DNA from: JBGSTR01 sp963707135
Lineage (GTDB): Bacteria; Pseudomonadota; Gammaproteobacteria; Chromatiales; Chromatiaceae
Reading direction: 5' to 3'
Length of the DNA stretch: 64,000 bases
Assembly (NCBI GenBank): GCA_963707135.1
Contig: CAVPOY010000020.1
Location: 11,490-75,489, forward strand
The translations under genes and the position numbers were made by a program. Of this stretch, positions 35,448 to 44,717 are shown piece after piece (position 1 is the first letter of the stretch; each line of letters begins with the position of its first letter). The notes below the pieces were generated by a model. It was not told the origin of the DNA. It did no database searches and saw only the letters and a list, made by a program, of their open reading frames with translations.

Positions 35448-36434
35448 ATGAGATTCGGCATAGTTGGCTGCGGCCGTCACGGCGAGCGCTACCTGCGCCA
35501 CCTCGCGCGAGGGGACGTCGCGGGCGCGTCGGCCGTGGCCATCTGGCGGCGCGACCGCCCGAGCGCGGTGGAGTTGGCCGCGCGCTACCGGGTTCACGCC
35601 CACGAGGACTGGGAGCAGCTGTGCGCCGATCCGGAAGTCGACGCCGTCATCGTCGCCACGCCGCCGGGCGCCCATGCCCGACCGATCCGGGCCGCGGTGG
35701 CGGCCGGAAAGCCTGTCCTCACCGAAAAGCCGCTGACCGCGACCTTCGGCGAGGCGCTGGCGCTCGCAAACAGCCTGCCGGATGGGGCCCGGGTCATGGT
35801 GGCGCAGACACTACGCTTCGCGCCGGCGCTGCGGGATGCTCGCGCGCGGCTCCCGGATCTCGGCGAGGTCCACCGGATACGTATCGCCCAGCGCTTGGAG
35901 CCTAATACTATCGCCTGGCAGCGCGACCGGGCGCTGGCCGGCGGCGGCTCGGTCACCCTGACAGGGGTCCATGTTTTCGACCTGCTGCGCTGGTTCGCCG
36001 GGGGTACGCCGGACCGGGTCAGCGCGCTGACCCGCACCTTGCTCGGGCACCCGTTCGAGAACCTGTTCGAGGCCCGCTTCGAATTCCGGGACCGGCCGCT
36101 GCTGGCCTCCTGCGAGGTCTGCAAGTTCTCGCCGAGCCGCAGCGCGTTGCTGGAACTGGTCGGGACGCGGGGACAGCTTTGGGTGGACTACCTCGCGGGC
36201 CGCGTAGAATGGCTCGACGGCAGCGGTCGGTGCCTGGTCGTGGACCACGGCGACCGGCCGACGATCCCGCCGGCACTCGACGCCTTCCGGCGCTGGGTGT
36301 TGGACGGGACTGCCTGCCCGGTGCCGATCACCGAAGGCATCGAGACCCTGCGCATGGCCGACGCCTGCTACCGCTCGGCCGAGAATGACCGCGCTGTTCC
36401 GATCGACACAGACGAACGCTTTACGCCGCCGTAG
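35448..36434 (+). CDS. Gfo/Idh/MocA family NAD(P)-dependent oxidoreductase
   Basis: A 328-residue oxidoreductase. The N-terminal Rossmann fold begins at once with FGIVGCGRHGERYLRHL, then VDAVIVATPPGAHA and the catalytic-domain hallmark VLTEKPL (lysine). The second half has the GFO_IDH_MocA_C-type fold with GGGSVTLTGVHVFDLLRWF, whose histidine is probably catalytic. Family members act on sugars or similar polyols; the substrate cannot be inferred. It stands alone, with the trpB2 hairpin before it. Confidence 0.92.
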   Translation: MRFGIVGCGRHGERYLRHLARGDVAGASAVAIWRRDRPSAVELAARYRVHAHEDWEQLCADPEVDAVIVATPPGAHARPIRAAVAAGKPVLTEKPLTATFGEALALANSLPDGARVMVAQTLRFAPALRDARARLPDLGEVHRIRIAQRLEPNTIAWQRDRALAGGGSVTLTGVHVFDLLRWFAGGTPDRVSALTRTLLGHPFENLFEARFEFRDRPLLASCEVCKFSPSRSALLELVGTRGQLWVDYLAGRVEWLDGSGRCLVVDHGDRPTIPPALDAFRRWVLDGTACPVPITEGIETLRMADACYRSAENDRAVPIDTDERFTPP

Positions 36435-36477
36435 CTCAGGCCGGCATGGGCTCGTACAAGGGGAGCTGTAGATTGGG

Positions 36478-36702
36478 TCAAGGAGCCATGGACGGATCCG
36501 GGACACATACCCTGTAGGTCGTCTGGTCCATGTTAAGGGTGAACAGGTCGACGAGCCCGAGCTCGGCGATGTTGGTGCTCGCCCTTGCGATGTGCCAGAG
36601 ACCCAGGCCCTTGATCCGGCGGATCTCGCGGTCGCCGAGCGGGTGCTCGCTCAGATCGTCGCGGAGGCGCTCCACCAGACTGGCGGTCAAGAAGATGGTC
36701 AC
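36478..36702 (-). CDS. Small hypothetical protein, possibly a remnant
   Basis: A 74-residue frame starting at a GTG (36700-36702) with AGGGGA eight bases upstream. The sequence VERLRDDLSEHPLGDREIRRIKGLGLWHIARASTNIAELGLVDLFTL is plausible for a soluble helical protein. I recognise no family. It lies in an accessory patch upstream-adjacent to a toxin-antitoxin pair, so it could be a fragment of an older insertion. Codon use is coding-like but the evidence is thin. Confidence 0.35.
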   Translation of the reverse strand: MTIFLTASLVERLRDDLSEHPLGDREIRRIKGLGLWHIARASTNIAELGLVDLFTLNMDQTTYRVCVPDPSMAP

Positions 36703-36985
36703 GTCGCGGTCCCCTGCCCCGCCGTTTGCGTTTGACTACGGCGGCACGCCGTGTCGAATGGCTACTGGAGCGGCAGTTCTTCCAGCATTCGGAGAAAGTC
36801 TATCCGGCGAACGATCGAAATGCCGACCGGTCCGCCTCGGGCGGATGCCCGCGGGGCGATCCGCCAACGTGCTAGGAACCGGAACGGCGAAACGCGCTGT
36901 AAGAAGTCCGAGTGTCCATAGGACGTATTATCTCCGGACTTCCTGGTGGAACCTCTTGGGAATTCCGCCCTACGTACCGAGCAAC

Positions 36986-37351
36986 TCAACCAAGAGGCAA
37001 TGTGCGAACTCTTGCGCCGCGGGCGTCGAGCGTCAGGATCGCACCCCCCATAAGCCGATCCGAGTATTGATGAAGCATGCTCAGCAGCATCGGACCCAAC
37101 GTTGCCGGGGCGAGATCCTGTGCACGGATCTGAATTACGCTCGGCCCTTCAGCACGTGTTGCGGCCAGTATCGCACTGAAATCCAGGTCATTCGTCAGGA
37201 CACAATACCGCTGCTCCTTAGCCCAAGCCATGATCTCGACATCGGGCGCCTTGATCTCTCCAATGTCAAACCAATGGGCCGTCTCCCATCCCTCTGCTTT
37301 CAGCACATCGACCCACGCCGGTGAAAGATTCATGTCGAGGAGGAGCTTCAT
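36986..37351 (-). CDS. DUF5615 family PIN-like toxin
   Basis: A 121-residue PIN-like protein. It starts KLLLDMNLSPAWVDVLKAEGW; the motifs LLDMNLSP and CVLTNDLDFSAIL carry the acidic residues typical of DUF5615 (a PIN-domain relative of VapC ribonucleases). The ATG overlaps the upstream DUF433 stop (ATGA). Together they form the usual DUF433-DUF5615 toxin-antitoxin arrangement. RNase activity of DUF5615 proteins is inferred from fold. Confidence 0.9.
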   Translation of the reverse strand: MKLLLDMNLSPAWVDVLKAEGWETAHWFDIGEIKAPDVEIMAWAKEQRYCVLTNDLDFSAILAATRAEGPSVIQIRAQDLAPATLGPMLLSMLHQYSDRLMGGAILTLDARGARVRTLPLG

Positions 37352-37584
37352 TGCTGGCCAATAGCCGCTTCCACCTCTTCGGAACGCCAAGCTGCGTAGC
37401 TGAGCGCCTGGTTAATGTCATCGGGTTCAAGATAGGGATAGAGCCGTAGGACATCGGACCTATCGTGGCCGCTCGCGATCATGCCCACAATCATGCCGAC
37501 GGTTACTCGCATTCCTCTGATGCAGGGCTTCCCGCCCATGACAGCGGAATCGAAGGTGATTCTATCGAGCTGCCCCAGTTCCAC
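37348..37584 (-). CDS. DUF433 family antitoxin
   Basis: A 78-residue protein with the DUF433 signature MGGKPCIRGMRVTVGMIVGMIASGHDRSDVLRLYPYL, an HTH-like module. It is the predicted antitoxin of the overlapping DUF5615 gene and probably represses the operon. The start is the ATG at 37582-37584. Confidence 0.9.
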   Translation of the reverse strand: MELGQLDRITFDSAVMGGKPCIRGMRVTVGMIVGMIASGHDRSDVLRLYPYLEPDDINQALSYAAWRSEEVEAAIGQQ

Positions 37585-37916
37585 GTGTAAATGCCCTCAG
37601 GCTCGTGACGGTTCGGCAATTGACGGATGCTAACATCCGACTTTTCGCCATACAAAAGGACGAGGCTGGTTGCCGCGCGCAAGTATCTTGCAGCCGGCGC
37701 AGAAGCACCGCACTTTCCGAGGGAGACATTTCCATCCCCTCGCAGAAGACGAGGCAGCGCTCGGCAGGTATGTCAGGCATAGGGCCATTCGGTTCCGCCC
37801 ACCTTTTGGCCCCTAGAGCAAGGAGATCGGGACCCGCTACCCCTCGGCCGCGGAAGGTTGCCCGGTCCCGTTCACGATCTCCAGCTCAACGACCACTGTA
37901 ACGCCCTAGCTCAGGA
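37585..37916. other. Intergenic region between toxin-antitoxin pair and next gene, no gene recognised
   Basis: About 330 bases. It must include the promoter of the leftward DUF433-DUF5615 pair. Short frames on both strands lack ribosome binding sites and show no recognisable features. No repeats were seen. Confidence 0.35.
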
Positions 37917-38666
37917 TCAGGGGCAGGGAGCGAAGAACTGATTGGTCATCGCCTCCCGGCACTGGACGCCGGACGGCGTGACCGTCAGCGGGTCCCGGTA
38001 GCTCTGCTGCTCCTCGGCCTCCATCCGCAGGAGCTGGCGCGCCGGATCGCAGGCGGACGAGCCAGAGCACCGATCGTCGACGCCGCAAACCCGCTCGACC
38101 AACCGTCGGCAGGGCGTATCGACCGCGGCTCGGGCGCCGGAGGCGCAGGGCGGGTAGTCGGCGCTCGCAGACGCCGCGTCGCATTCGGCACTCACCGGGG
38201 TCGACGGCCGCTGACCCGCCTCCAGCGGCGCCCGGCGCTGGGCGTCCCGCTCGCTATTCAGCAGACGGCGGGCGTTGAGACAAGCGGTGCTGTTCGCGCA
38301 GGCGTTGTCGTACCCGCAGGTCTGCCTCACCAGCCGTTCGCAGGGCTTACCGGCAAGCTCGTCCCGCACCGGCACTCTCCCGTCCCAGGTCTGGAGCATC
38401 TGCTCGGTCGGGACCGCGGTCCCGTCGCGGATGATGACCACCGACCCGTCTTCCAGGCGGTGCGTGCCGTCCCACATCGGCATCGATCGGCCGCCGTCGA
38501 CACGCGTCGCACGATGGGTCTCCGGGTCGACCTGGATCTCGCCGCCACCCGGCAGCGATCCCGTCCAGGCCTGGCCCGCGACCGCGGCCTGACAGAGGGG
38601 AACGCATAGAACCAGGGTTCGGCCGATGGCACGGAAAGGGGGGCTAGGACATGAGTTACGGGCCAT
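37917..38666 (-). CDS. Secreted protein with duplicated cysteine-rich motif
   Basis: A 249-residue protein. Starting at the ATG at 38664-38666 (GGAG nine bases upstream) gives a signal peptide with RTLVLCVPLCQAAVAGQA. A beta-rich module follows (GGGEIQVDPETHRATRVDGG, HRLEDGSVVIIRDGTAVPTE). Then come two related copies of a cysteine motif: PCERLVRQTCGYDNACANST and PCRRLVERVCGVDDRCSGSS, each followed by an AC..AR.LL helix. The paired cysteines probably form disulphides in the periplasm. I do not recognise a family. Confidence 0.7.
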   Translation of the reverse strand: MARNSCPSPPFRAIGRTLVLCVPLCQAAVAGQAWTGSLPGGGEIQVDPETHRATRVDGGRSMPMWDGTHRLEDGSVVIIRDGTAVPTEQMLQTWDGRVPVRDELAGKPCERLVRQTCGYDNACANSTACLNARRLLNSERDAQRRAPLEAGQRPSTPVSAECDAASASADYPPCASGARAAVDTPCRRLVERVCGVDDRCSGSSACDPARQLLRMEAEEQQSYRDPLTVTPSGVQCREAMTNQFFAPCP

Positions 38667-38732
38667 GTTGAAAGGCTCCATTGGCAGCGGTGCCGACAGA
38701 CCTAAGCATATCAATCCACCGACCGATTTGGG

Positions 38733-40031
38733 CTAGGTCGAGTGCCCCTCGCCGATCCGGTTCTCGAGCACCGTGGACAAGAGCAGGCTCGCCAGAACGA
38801 AGGCGAGAAACAGGAAGAAGCCGGGCTCCAGCGAGGTCCCGTTCGTGGTCAGCACCTCCACCGCACCGCCGGGCTTACTGAGATTGCCGAGCTGACTCGA
38901 GATCAGCCCGCTGAAGCCGATGTAGGCCATGAAGATGGCGATCACCAGCACATCCGCCATGGACCACTTGCCGGACTTCAGGGCGAAGAAATGCACGGGG
39001 CGCGAATGCCTCATCCCGCGAAAATCGTAGTAGTAGAGGTAGGTCGCGACGACCTTCAGGGCCGGGAACACCAGGCTGAACAGCGTGATCAGGAAGGCCA
39101 CCAGCCACATATCGGGGGCGCCGGTCTCGACCAGGATCTGCACCACGTCGAACACGCTCTTGGACTGGAAATAGAGCACCTGGTCGGTAAAGGCCACAGG
39201 TTCGCCGAGCAACTGGAAACTGAGCTCGGTGATCCGGGCCTCGATCTCGATCATCGGCGTCGTAACGCCCCCGGCCAGCAACGTCAGGGTCGCGCCCGTC
39301 AGCAGCAGCAGCTTGGTCTGATCGAAGTCCGGCGTGCCGGTCAGGCATACCAGGAACAGCAGCCCGATCAGCGCGAGCAGACCGGCGAACTGGTAGAGAA
39401 CGGGGTGGCGGGCCTCGGCGATCGCCGCCTGCAGCTCGAAGGAGCAGGTCTGGACGTCCGGGCAGCCGTGGTGCACCAGCAGCGCCTCGATTCGGCTCCG
39501 ATCGGTCTTGGCGAAGGTCGAATCGGAGGCCTGCTGCAGGAACCCGAGAAGCTGAACCTTCAACTCGCGCTTGGCCTCCGGCTTGCTCAGCTCCTCGAGC
39601 ACCAGCTCGGCGTACTGCGGGACCTTCCGGCGCAGTTCGTCGAAATCGACAAACAGGTCCTGGAGCCCCTGCTGCAGCGCACCCTTGATCTGGTCCATCC
39701 AGGACCCGCCGCCCTGAAGGTTGCGGCGCCGCAGGTACTGCTCGACCTCGACGATCAGCGTATCCAGCACCTGCTCGACGGCCCGCTTGATTTGGGGCCG
39801 GTTTTCCTCGGTCAGCTCGAACTCGTTGACGCGCCGTTCGACGATCGTCGAGACGCGTCCGACCCACTGGTCGGCGTCCAGCAACCCGTAGCGGACGTTG
39901 TTGACCTCGCCGAGATCGCTCTTGAGCCCCTTGACCCGGTTGAGGTCGGCGATCAGGTGCCCGACCAGCACCACGGCGCCGCCGAAGATCAGGACGGCGA
40001 GTATTCTTCGAAGGATGACGGCTCCAGACAT
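38733..40031 (-). CDS. Membrane protein with C-terminal PqiA domain
   Basis: A 432-residue protein. An N-terminal helix (ILAVLIFGGAVVLVGHLIA) is followed by a long helical periplasmic region (about 30-215). The C-terminal half has four or more helices and the PqiA signature GKWSMADVLVIAIFMAYIGF. PqiA proteins act with MCE proteins in envelope lipid transport in E. coli. Here there is no PqiB/MCE gene nearby and the protein has an unusual large N-terminal extension, so the role is uncertain. Confidence 0.8.
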   Translation of the reverse strand: MSGAVILRRILAVLIFGGAVVLVGHLIADLNRVKGLKSDLGEVNNVRYGLLDADQWVGRVSTIVERRVNEFELTEENRPQIKRAVEQVLDTLIVEVEQYLRRRNLQGGGSWMDQIKGALQQGLQDLFVDFDELRRKVPQYAELVLEELSKPEAKRELKVQLLGFLQQASDSTFAKTDRSRIEALLVHHGCPDVQTCSFELQAAIAEARHPVLYQFAGLLALIGLLFLVCLTGTPDFDQTKLLLLTGATLTLLAGGVTTPMIEIEARITELSFQLLGEPVAFTDQVLYFQSKSVFDVVQILVETGAPDMWLVAFLITLFSLVFPALKVVATYLYYYDFRGMRHSRPVHFFALKSGKWSMADVLVIAIFMAYIGFSGLISSQLGNLSKPGGAVEVLTTNGTSLEPGFFLFLAFVLASLLLSTVLENRIGEGHST

Positions 40032-40117
40032 TCGTTACATCTCGCTGTTCGCAGTGGCAAGCCGTTACCGGCTGGCCGATCGCTCGCGGCTCATCGCTAC
40101 TGGCTCGTCCCTGTCGC

Positions 40118-43100
40118 CTACTTCACCAACTCAAGCCGCGGGTGCCGCCGGGCCGGCTCGGGCGGCACCGGCAGCGGCTCGCGCACGTAGGAGACCCTGG
40201 TCCCGTCGGACCCCAGGAGCTGGATTAGGCGTTTGATCAGGGCGTCGGCGGGCTGAACCCGCCACTCGCCGCCGAGCACCAGGTCCCCAACCGACCCTCG
40301 GCGCCGGTAACGAAGACGCACCGGCAGGCTACCCGGATAGGCGGCGAGCGTCTCGGCGAGCTGCTCGACCCGGGAGACGCCGTCAGCGTAGGCGCCGGGG
40401 TCGGTTAGGTCGAGCGTCAGGTCCAGGTGATCCGCCGTGGACTCCCGCGCCTGCTCGAACGTACGCACCTCATCGGCGCGCACTGACCAACCGTCGCGGA
40501 ACTCGTCGTAGCTCAGGCTGCCGGTGACGGCAAGCACCTGGTCAGGCACCAGGAGGTGCCGGGTCTGCTCGTAGAGCCCCGAGAACACCGCGACCTCGAT
40601 GCGCCCGGTGCGGTCGTCGAGAACCACCGAGCCCATTCGCCCACGGACCGTCTTGCCGTGGCGGACGCTGACCACCAGGCCGGCCACGGTGCGCCGATCC
40701 CGGTCCCGGTCTCGCCTGTCCCTGCCGACCGAATCCCGGTCGGTTTCCAGCAGGGCCGCGATGCGGCTGCCGACCATGGCGTCGAGCTCGGCGTCGTAGC
40801 GGTCGATGGGGTGACCCGTGAGATACAGACCCAGGGTCTCCTTCTCTCCCCGCAGACGCTGCTCGTCGTCCCACTCGTCCGGCGCGGCCCCGGTTATCCG
40901 CGGATCGGGCTCCGACGGCGCGGCACGCTCGAGATCGCCGAACAGATCCACCTGGCCGGCGGCGCGGGTCTCGCGCTGCTGCTCGGCCATCTTGATCGCC
41001 AGCGGCAGCTGGGCCATCAGGGTCGCGCGCCCGGGGCCGAGCTCGTCCAGCGACCCGGACCGGATCAGGGCCTCCAGCACGCGGCGGTTCGCCTTGTGCA
41101 GGTCGACGCGTCGGCACAGATCCCAGAGATCGCGGAAGGGCCCGGCACCACGGCGGGCCTCGAGCAAGGCCTCGATGGCGCTCTCCCCAACCCCCTTGAT
41201 GGCGCCTAGGCCGTAGACCACGGTACGCCCGTCCGCGACCGTGAAACGGTACTCGGAACGGTTGACGGCGGGGGGCTCGACCCGCAGCCGCATGACGCGG
41301 CACTCGTCGATCAGGGTCACGACCTTGTCGGTGTTGTCCATGTCGGCGCTCAGCACCGCGGCCATGAAGGCCGCCGGGTAGTGGGCCTTGAGCCACAGGG
41401 TCTGGTAGCTGACCAGGGCGTAGGCCGCCGAGTGTGACTTGTTGAAACCGTAGCCGGCGAATTTCTCCATCAGATCGAATATGTGCGCCGCCACCCGCGG
41501 GTCGACGCCCCGCCGCTCGGCGCCCTCCTGGAAGATCGCGCGCTGCTTCGCCATCTCCTCGGCCTTCTTCTTGCCCATGGCCCGGCGCAGCAGATCGGCC
41601 CCGCCGAGCGAGTAGCCGGCCAGCACCTGAGCGATCTGCATCACCTGCTCCTGGTAGAGGATGACGCCGTAGGTGGGTTTCAGGATCGGCTCCAGGTCCG
41701 GGTGCGGGTAGGCGACCTCGGCGCGCCCGTGCTTGCGGTTGATGAAGTCGTCGACCATGCCCGACTGCAGGGGACCGGGCCGGAACAGCGCGACCAGCGC
41801 GGTGATCTCCTCGAAGCAGTCCGGCTGCAGCTTCTTGATCAGCTCCTTCATGCCGCGAGACTCGAGCTGGAACACCGCGGTGGTCTCGCAGCGCTTCAGC
41901 AGCGCGAAGGCCGCGGGGTCGCAGGGGTCGACGCGGGCGATGTCCAGGTCCGGCTCGCCGCCCGCCGCGCGCCCGGCGTTGATGGTCTTCAGCGCCCAGT
42001 CGATGATGGTCAGGGTCCTCAGGCCAAGGAAGTCGAACTTCACCAGCCCCGCCTGCTCGACGTCATCCTTGTCGAACTGGGTCACCAGATTCTGGCCTCC
42101 CGGCTCGCAGTACAGCGGCGCGAAATCGGTCAACACCGTCGGGGCGATGACCACGCCCCCGGCATGCTTGCCGGCGTTTCGTGTCAGGCCCTCGAGCTTG
42201 CGGGCCATGTCGATGAGGCTGCGCACCTCCTCGTCGTCCTCGTAGGCGGCCTTCAGATCATCGCTGTCGGCAAGCGCCTTCTCGAGCGTCATGCCGAGCT
42301 CGAAGGGGACCATCTTGGCGACCCGGTCGACGAAGCCGTAGGGGTGCCCCATCACGCGGCCGACGTCGCGGACCACGGCCTTCGCGGCCAGGGTGCCGAA
42401 GGTGATGATCTGGGAGACGGCGTCGCGGCCGTAGCGGCCGGCCACATAGTCGATGACGCGGTCGCGGCCCTCCATGCAGAAGTCCACGTCGAAGTCCGGC
42501 ATCGAGACCCGCTCGGGGTTCAGGAAGCGCTCGAACAGCAGCTCGTGCTCGATCGGGTCGAGGTCCGTGATCCCGAGCGCGTAGGCTACCAGCGAGCCGG
42601 CCCCGGAGCCGCGTCCCGGTCCGACCGGGATGCCGTTGTCCTTCGCCCAGCGGATGAAGTCCGCGACGATCATGAAGTAGCCCGCGAAGCCCATCTGGGT
42701 GATGACGTCGAGCTCCAGGGCCAGGCGGTCGTCGTAGACCTGCCGGGCCCCGGACGCCGGTTCGCCCCCCGCGTCTGCCGTGTCCAGGGTGTGCGCGAGC
42801 CGGCGCTCCAAACCCCGGCGCGACTCCTCGCCGAAGTAGGCATCCAGCGTCATGCCCGCGGGAACGGGAAAGTCCGGCAGGAAATTCGCGCCCAGCCTCA
42901 GCTCGAGGTTGCAGCGCTTGGCGATCTCGACCGAGCTCTCGAGCGCCTCGGGGATGTCGGCGAACAGCTCGACCATCTCCTCGGGCGTGCGCAGGTACTG
43001 CTCCTCGCTGTAGCGGCGCGGGCGCCGCGGGTCGTCGAGCGTGCGGCCCTCGTGGATGCAGACCCGGACCTCATGGGCGTCGAAATCCTCGGTCCTCAGG

Positions 43101-43708
43101 AAACGCACGTCATTGGTCGCCACCACCGGCACACCCTTGCGCGCCGCCAGCTCCACGCTGGCCTCGATGAGCTCGGCCTCCTGCTCCCGCCCCGTGCGCA
43201 TCAGCTCCAGATAGTAGCGATCGCCGAACACCCTCACCCAGCGCTCGAGCAACCGTTCGGCCTCGTCGGCGGTACCGGCGAGCAGCGCCTGGGCGACGTC
43301 GCCATGAGTACCTCCCGACAGGGCGATCAGGCCGTCCGCCGCCGCCTCCACCCACGCCGGCTCCACCTGGGGCACGCCCAGGTGCTGGCCCTCGACATAG
43401 CCGCGCGAGATCAGCCGGGTCAGGTTACGGTAGCCCACCGAGTCCCGGACCAGCAGGACGAGCCGGTGCGGCTTGTTTGCGTCCGCGGGGTTGCGCAGCC
43501 ACAGGTCGGCGCCGGCAATCGGCTTGATGCCCGCGGCCACGGCGGCCTTGTAGAAGCGCACCAGGCTGAACAGATTGCCCTGGTCCGTGACCGCCACCGC
43601 CGGCATGCCGGCCTTCGCGACGGCCTTGACCAGCGGCTTGATGCGCACCAGGCCATCAACCAGCGAATACTCGGTGTGCAGATGCAGATGTACGAAACGG
43701 GGATCCAC
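40118..43708 (-). CDS. dnaE: DNA polymerase III subunit alpha
   Basis: The 1196-residue replicative polymerase. The N-terminal PHP domain begins FVHLHLHTEYSLVDG; the catalytic aspartates are in MPDFDVDFCMEGRDRVIDY, and the third in FDFLGLRTLTIIDW. GYGFNKSHSAAYALVSYQT marks the helix-hairpin-helix region, and the C-terminal OB domain (VAGLVVSVRHGKTVRGRMG) and tau-binding tail follow. The start is a GTG (43706-43708). Length is slightly above the E. coli 1160 residues. It is transcribed alone; the conserved lpxA-B/rnhB neighbours found in E. coli are absent. Confidence 0.97.
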   Translation of the reverse strand: MDPRFVHLHLHTEYSLVDGLVRIKPLVKAVAKAGMPAVAVTDQGNLFSLVRFYKAAVAAGIKPIAGADLWLRNPADANKPHRLVLLVRDSVGYRNLTRLISRGYVEGQHLGVPQVEPAWVEAAADGLIALSGGTHGDVAQALLAGTADEAERLLERWVRVFGDRYYLELMRTGREQEAELIEASVELAARKGVPVVATNDVRFLRTEDFDAHEVRVCIHEGRTLDDPRRPRRYSEEQYLRTPEEMVELFADIPEALESSVEIAKRCNLELRLGANFLPDFPVPAGMTLDAYFGEESRRGLERRLAHTLDTADAGGEPASGARQVYDDRLALELDVITQMGFAGYFMIVADFIRWAKDNGIPVGPGRGSGAGSLVAYALGITDLDPIEHELLFERFLNPERVSMPDFDVDFCMEGRDRVIDYVAGRYGRDAVSQIITFGTLAAKAVVRDVGRVMGHPYGFVDRVAKMVPFELGMTLEKALADSDDLKAAYEDDEEVRSLIDMARKLEGLTRNAGKHAGGVVIAPTVLTDFAPLYCEPGGQNLVTQFDKDDVEQAGLVKFDFLGLRTLTIIDWALKTINAGRAAGGEPDLDIARVDPCDPAAFALLKRCETTAVFQLESRGMKELIKKLQPDCFEEITALVALFRPGPLQSGMVDDFINRKHGRAEVAYPHPDLEPILKPTYGVILYQEQVMQIAQVLAGYSLGGADLLRRAMGKKKAEEMAKQRAIFQEGAERRGVDPRVAAHIFDLMEKFAGYGFNKSHSAAYALVSYQTLWLKAHYPAAFMAAVLSADMDNTDKVVTLIDECRVMRLRVEPPAVNRSEYRFTVADGRTVVYGLGAIKGVGESAIEALLEARRGAGPFRDLWDLCRRVDLHKANRRVLEALIRSGSLDELGPGRATLMAQLPLAIKMAEQQRETRAAGQVDLFGDLERAAPSEPDPRITGAAPDEWDDEQRLRGEKETLGLYLTGHPIDRYDAELDAMVGSRIAALLETDRDSVGRDRRDRDRDRRTVAGLVVSVRHGKTVRGRMGSVVLDDRTGRIEVAVFSGLYEQTRHLLVPDQVLAVTGSLSYDEFRDGWSVRADEVRTFEQARESTADHLDLTLDLTDPGAYADGVSRVEQLAETLAAYPGSLPVRLRYRRRGSVGDLVLGGEWRVQPADALIKRLIQLLGSDGTRVSYVREPLPVPPEPARRHPRLELVK

Positions 43709-43984
43709 GGGACTCTCATTCTCCGCGACGGGGGCGCCAGTCTAGCAACCCCGGCGAGCCGGCGCAGAGCCCCTTGTCGCTTCCGGCCGCGAAGCGGCCC
43801 GCGACGTCCCGAACGCCGCGAGCGTGTCGCGGAGGGCGAGGAGTACCGGCGGGAGCATAGCCGGGCTATGTAACCGCCGGTTCTACAAAGAAGGTGGGCC
43901 TCAAGACGAGTGGGTTGGTACGAGATCTGAAAAAAATCGCTTAAGCTGTCGGATAGATGTATCGAGTCCTCCGAAACCTCCGCA

Positions 43985-44552
43985 ATGAATCCACATGCCG
44001 CCCGAAGGCGATCCCTTTACGAGCAGCTGATGGCCCTGCCGGAAGGGCTGACCGGGGAGATCATCAACGGACAGCTCCGCACCCAGCCTCGCCCAACCTG
44101 GCGTCATGGCCTCGCCGGCTCGCGGCTCGGTGCCGATATCGAGGGTCCTTACGGACGGGGGCGTGGCGGACCGGGGGGTTGGTGGATCATCGACGCACCC
44201 GAGGTCCACTTCGTCCTGGATACCGAGGTCACGGTTCCGGATATCGCCGGCTGGCGCAAGGAGCGCATGCCATCCCCGCCGGAAGGACACAAGATACAGG
44301 TCGTGCCGGATTGGGTTTGCGAGATCTTTTCGCCTGCCACGAAGAGCACGGACCGAGAGGAAAAGATGCCGCTGTACGCGCGCCATGGCGTTTGGTTCGC
44401 CTGGCTCGTAGACCCGAAGCACACGGACGCTCGAGGCCTATCGACTCGCCGATGCCAATTGGATATCGATAGGCATCTTCCGCGACGACGATAGTGTCTC
44501 CATAGCACCATTCGACGAGATCGTCATTCGGCTTGCGGACTTGTGGGGGTGA
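43985..44552 (+). pseudogene. Uma2 family protein with a +1 frameshift near its C-terminus
   Basis: Two frames encode about 188 residues of a Uma2/DUF820 PD-(D/E)XK-like protein. Frame one has LPEGLTGEIINGQLRTQPRP, the active-site-like DTEVTVPDIAGWRKERMP and VPDWVCEIFSPATKSTDRE, and HGVWFAWLVDPKH. At about 44423 one extra base shifts the frame, and the expected ending LEAYRLADANWISIGIF...IRLADLWG continues in the next frame to a TGA at 44550-44552. The original frame stops at 44494 with an unrelated tail. It may be a recent mutation or an assembly error. Confidence 0.85.
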
Positions 44553-44717
44553 GCCCGCCACCCGGCTTGGCCCCCCAAAAATTCAACGAAATGGTCGAAA
44601 ATGATACGGTGCTAGAGATACCCAGCCGCGGCGGACCAGATGATCCCCATGGGTTGTCCTTTCATCCCGTGAGCCGGTCGGCAGCAAGACCGTCACCCAC
44701 TGACCCGGAGGTCTCCG

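Noticed and set aside
36904..36941. Imperfect hairpin (AAGTCCG ... CGGACTT) upstream of nothing obvious
   Set aside because: Imperfect arms, no T run and no gene that it would serve; likely chance.
41483..43873. A long open frame (about 800 codons) on the strand opposite dnaE
   Set aside because: It arises from the GC-rich codon bias of dnaE; it has no ribosome binding site or recognisable domain.
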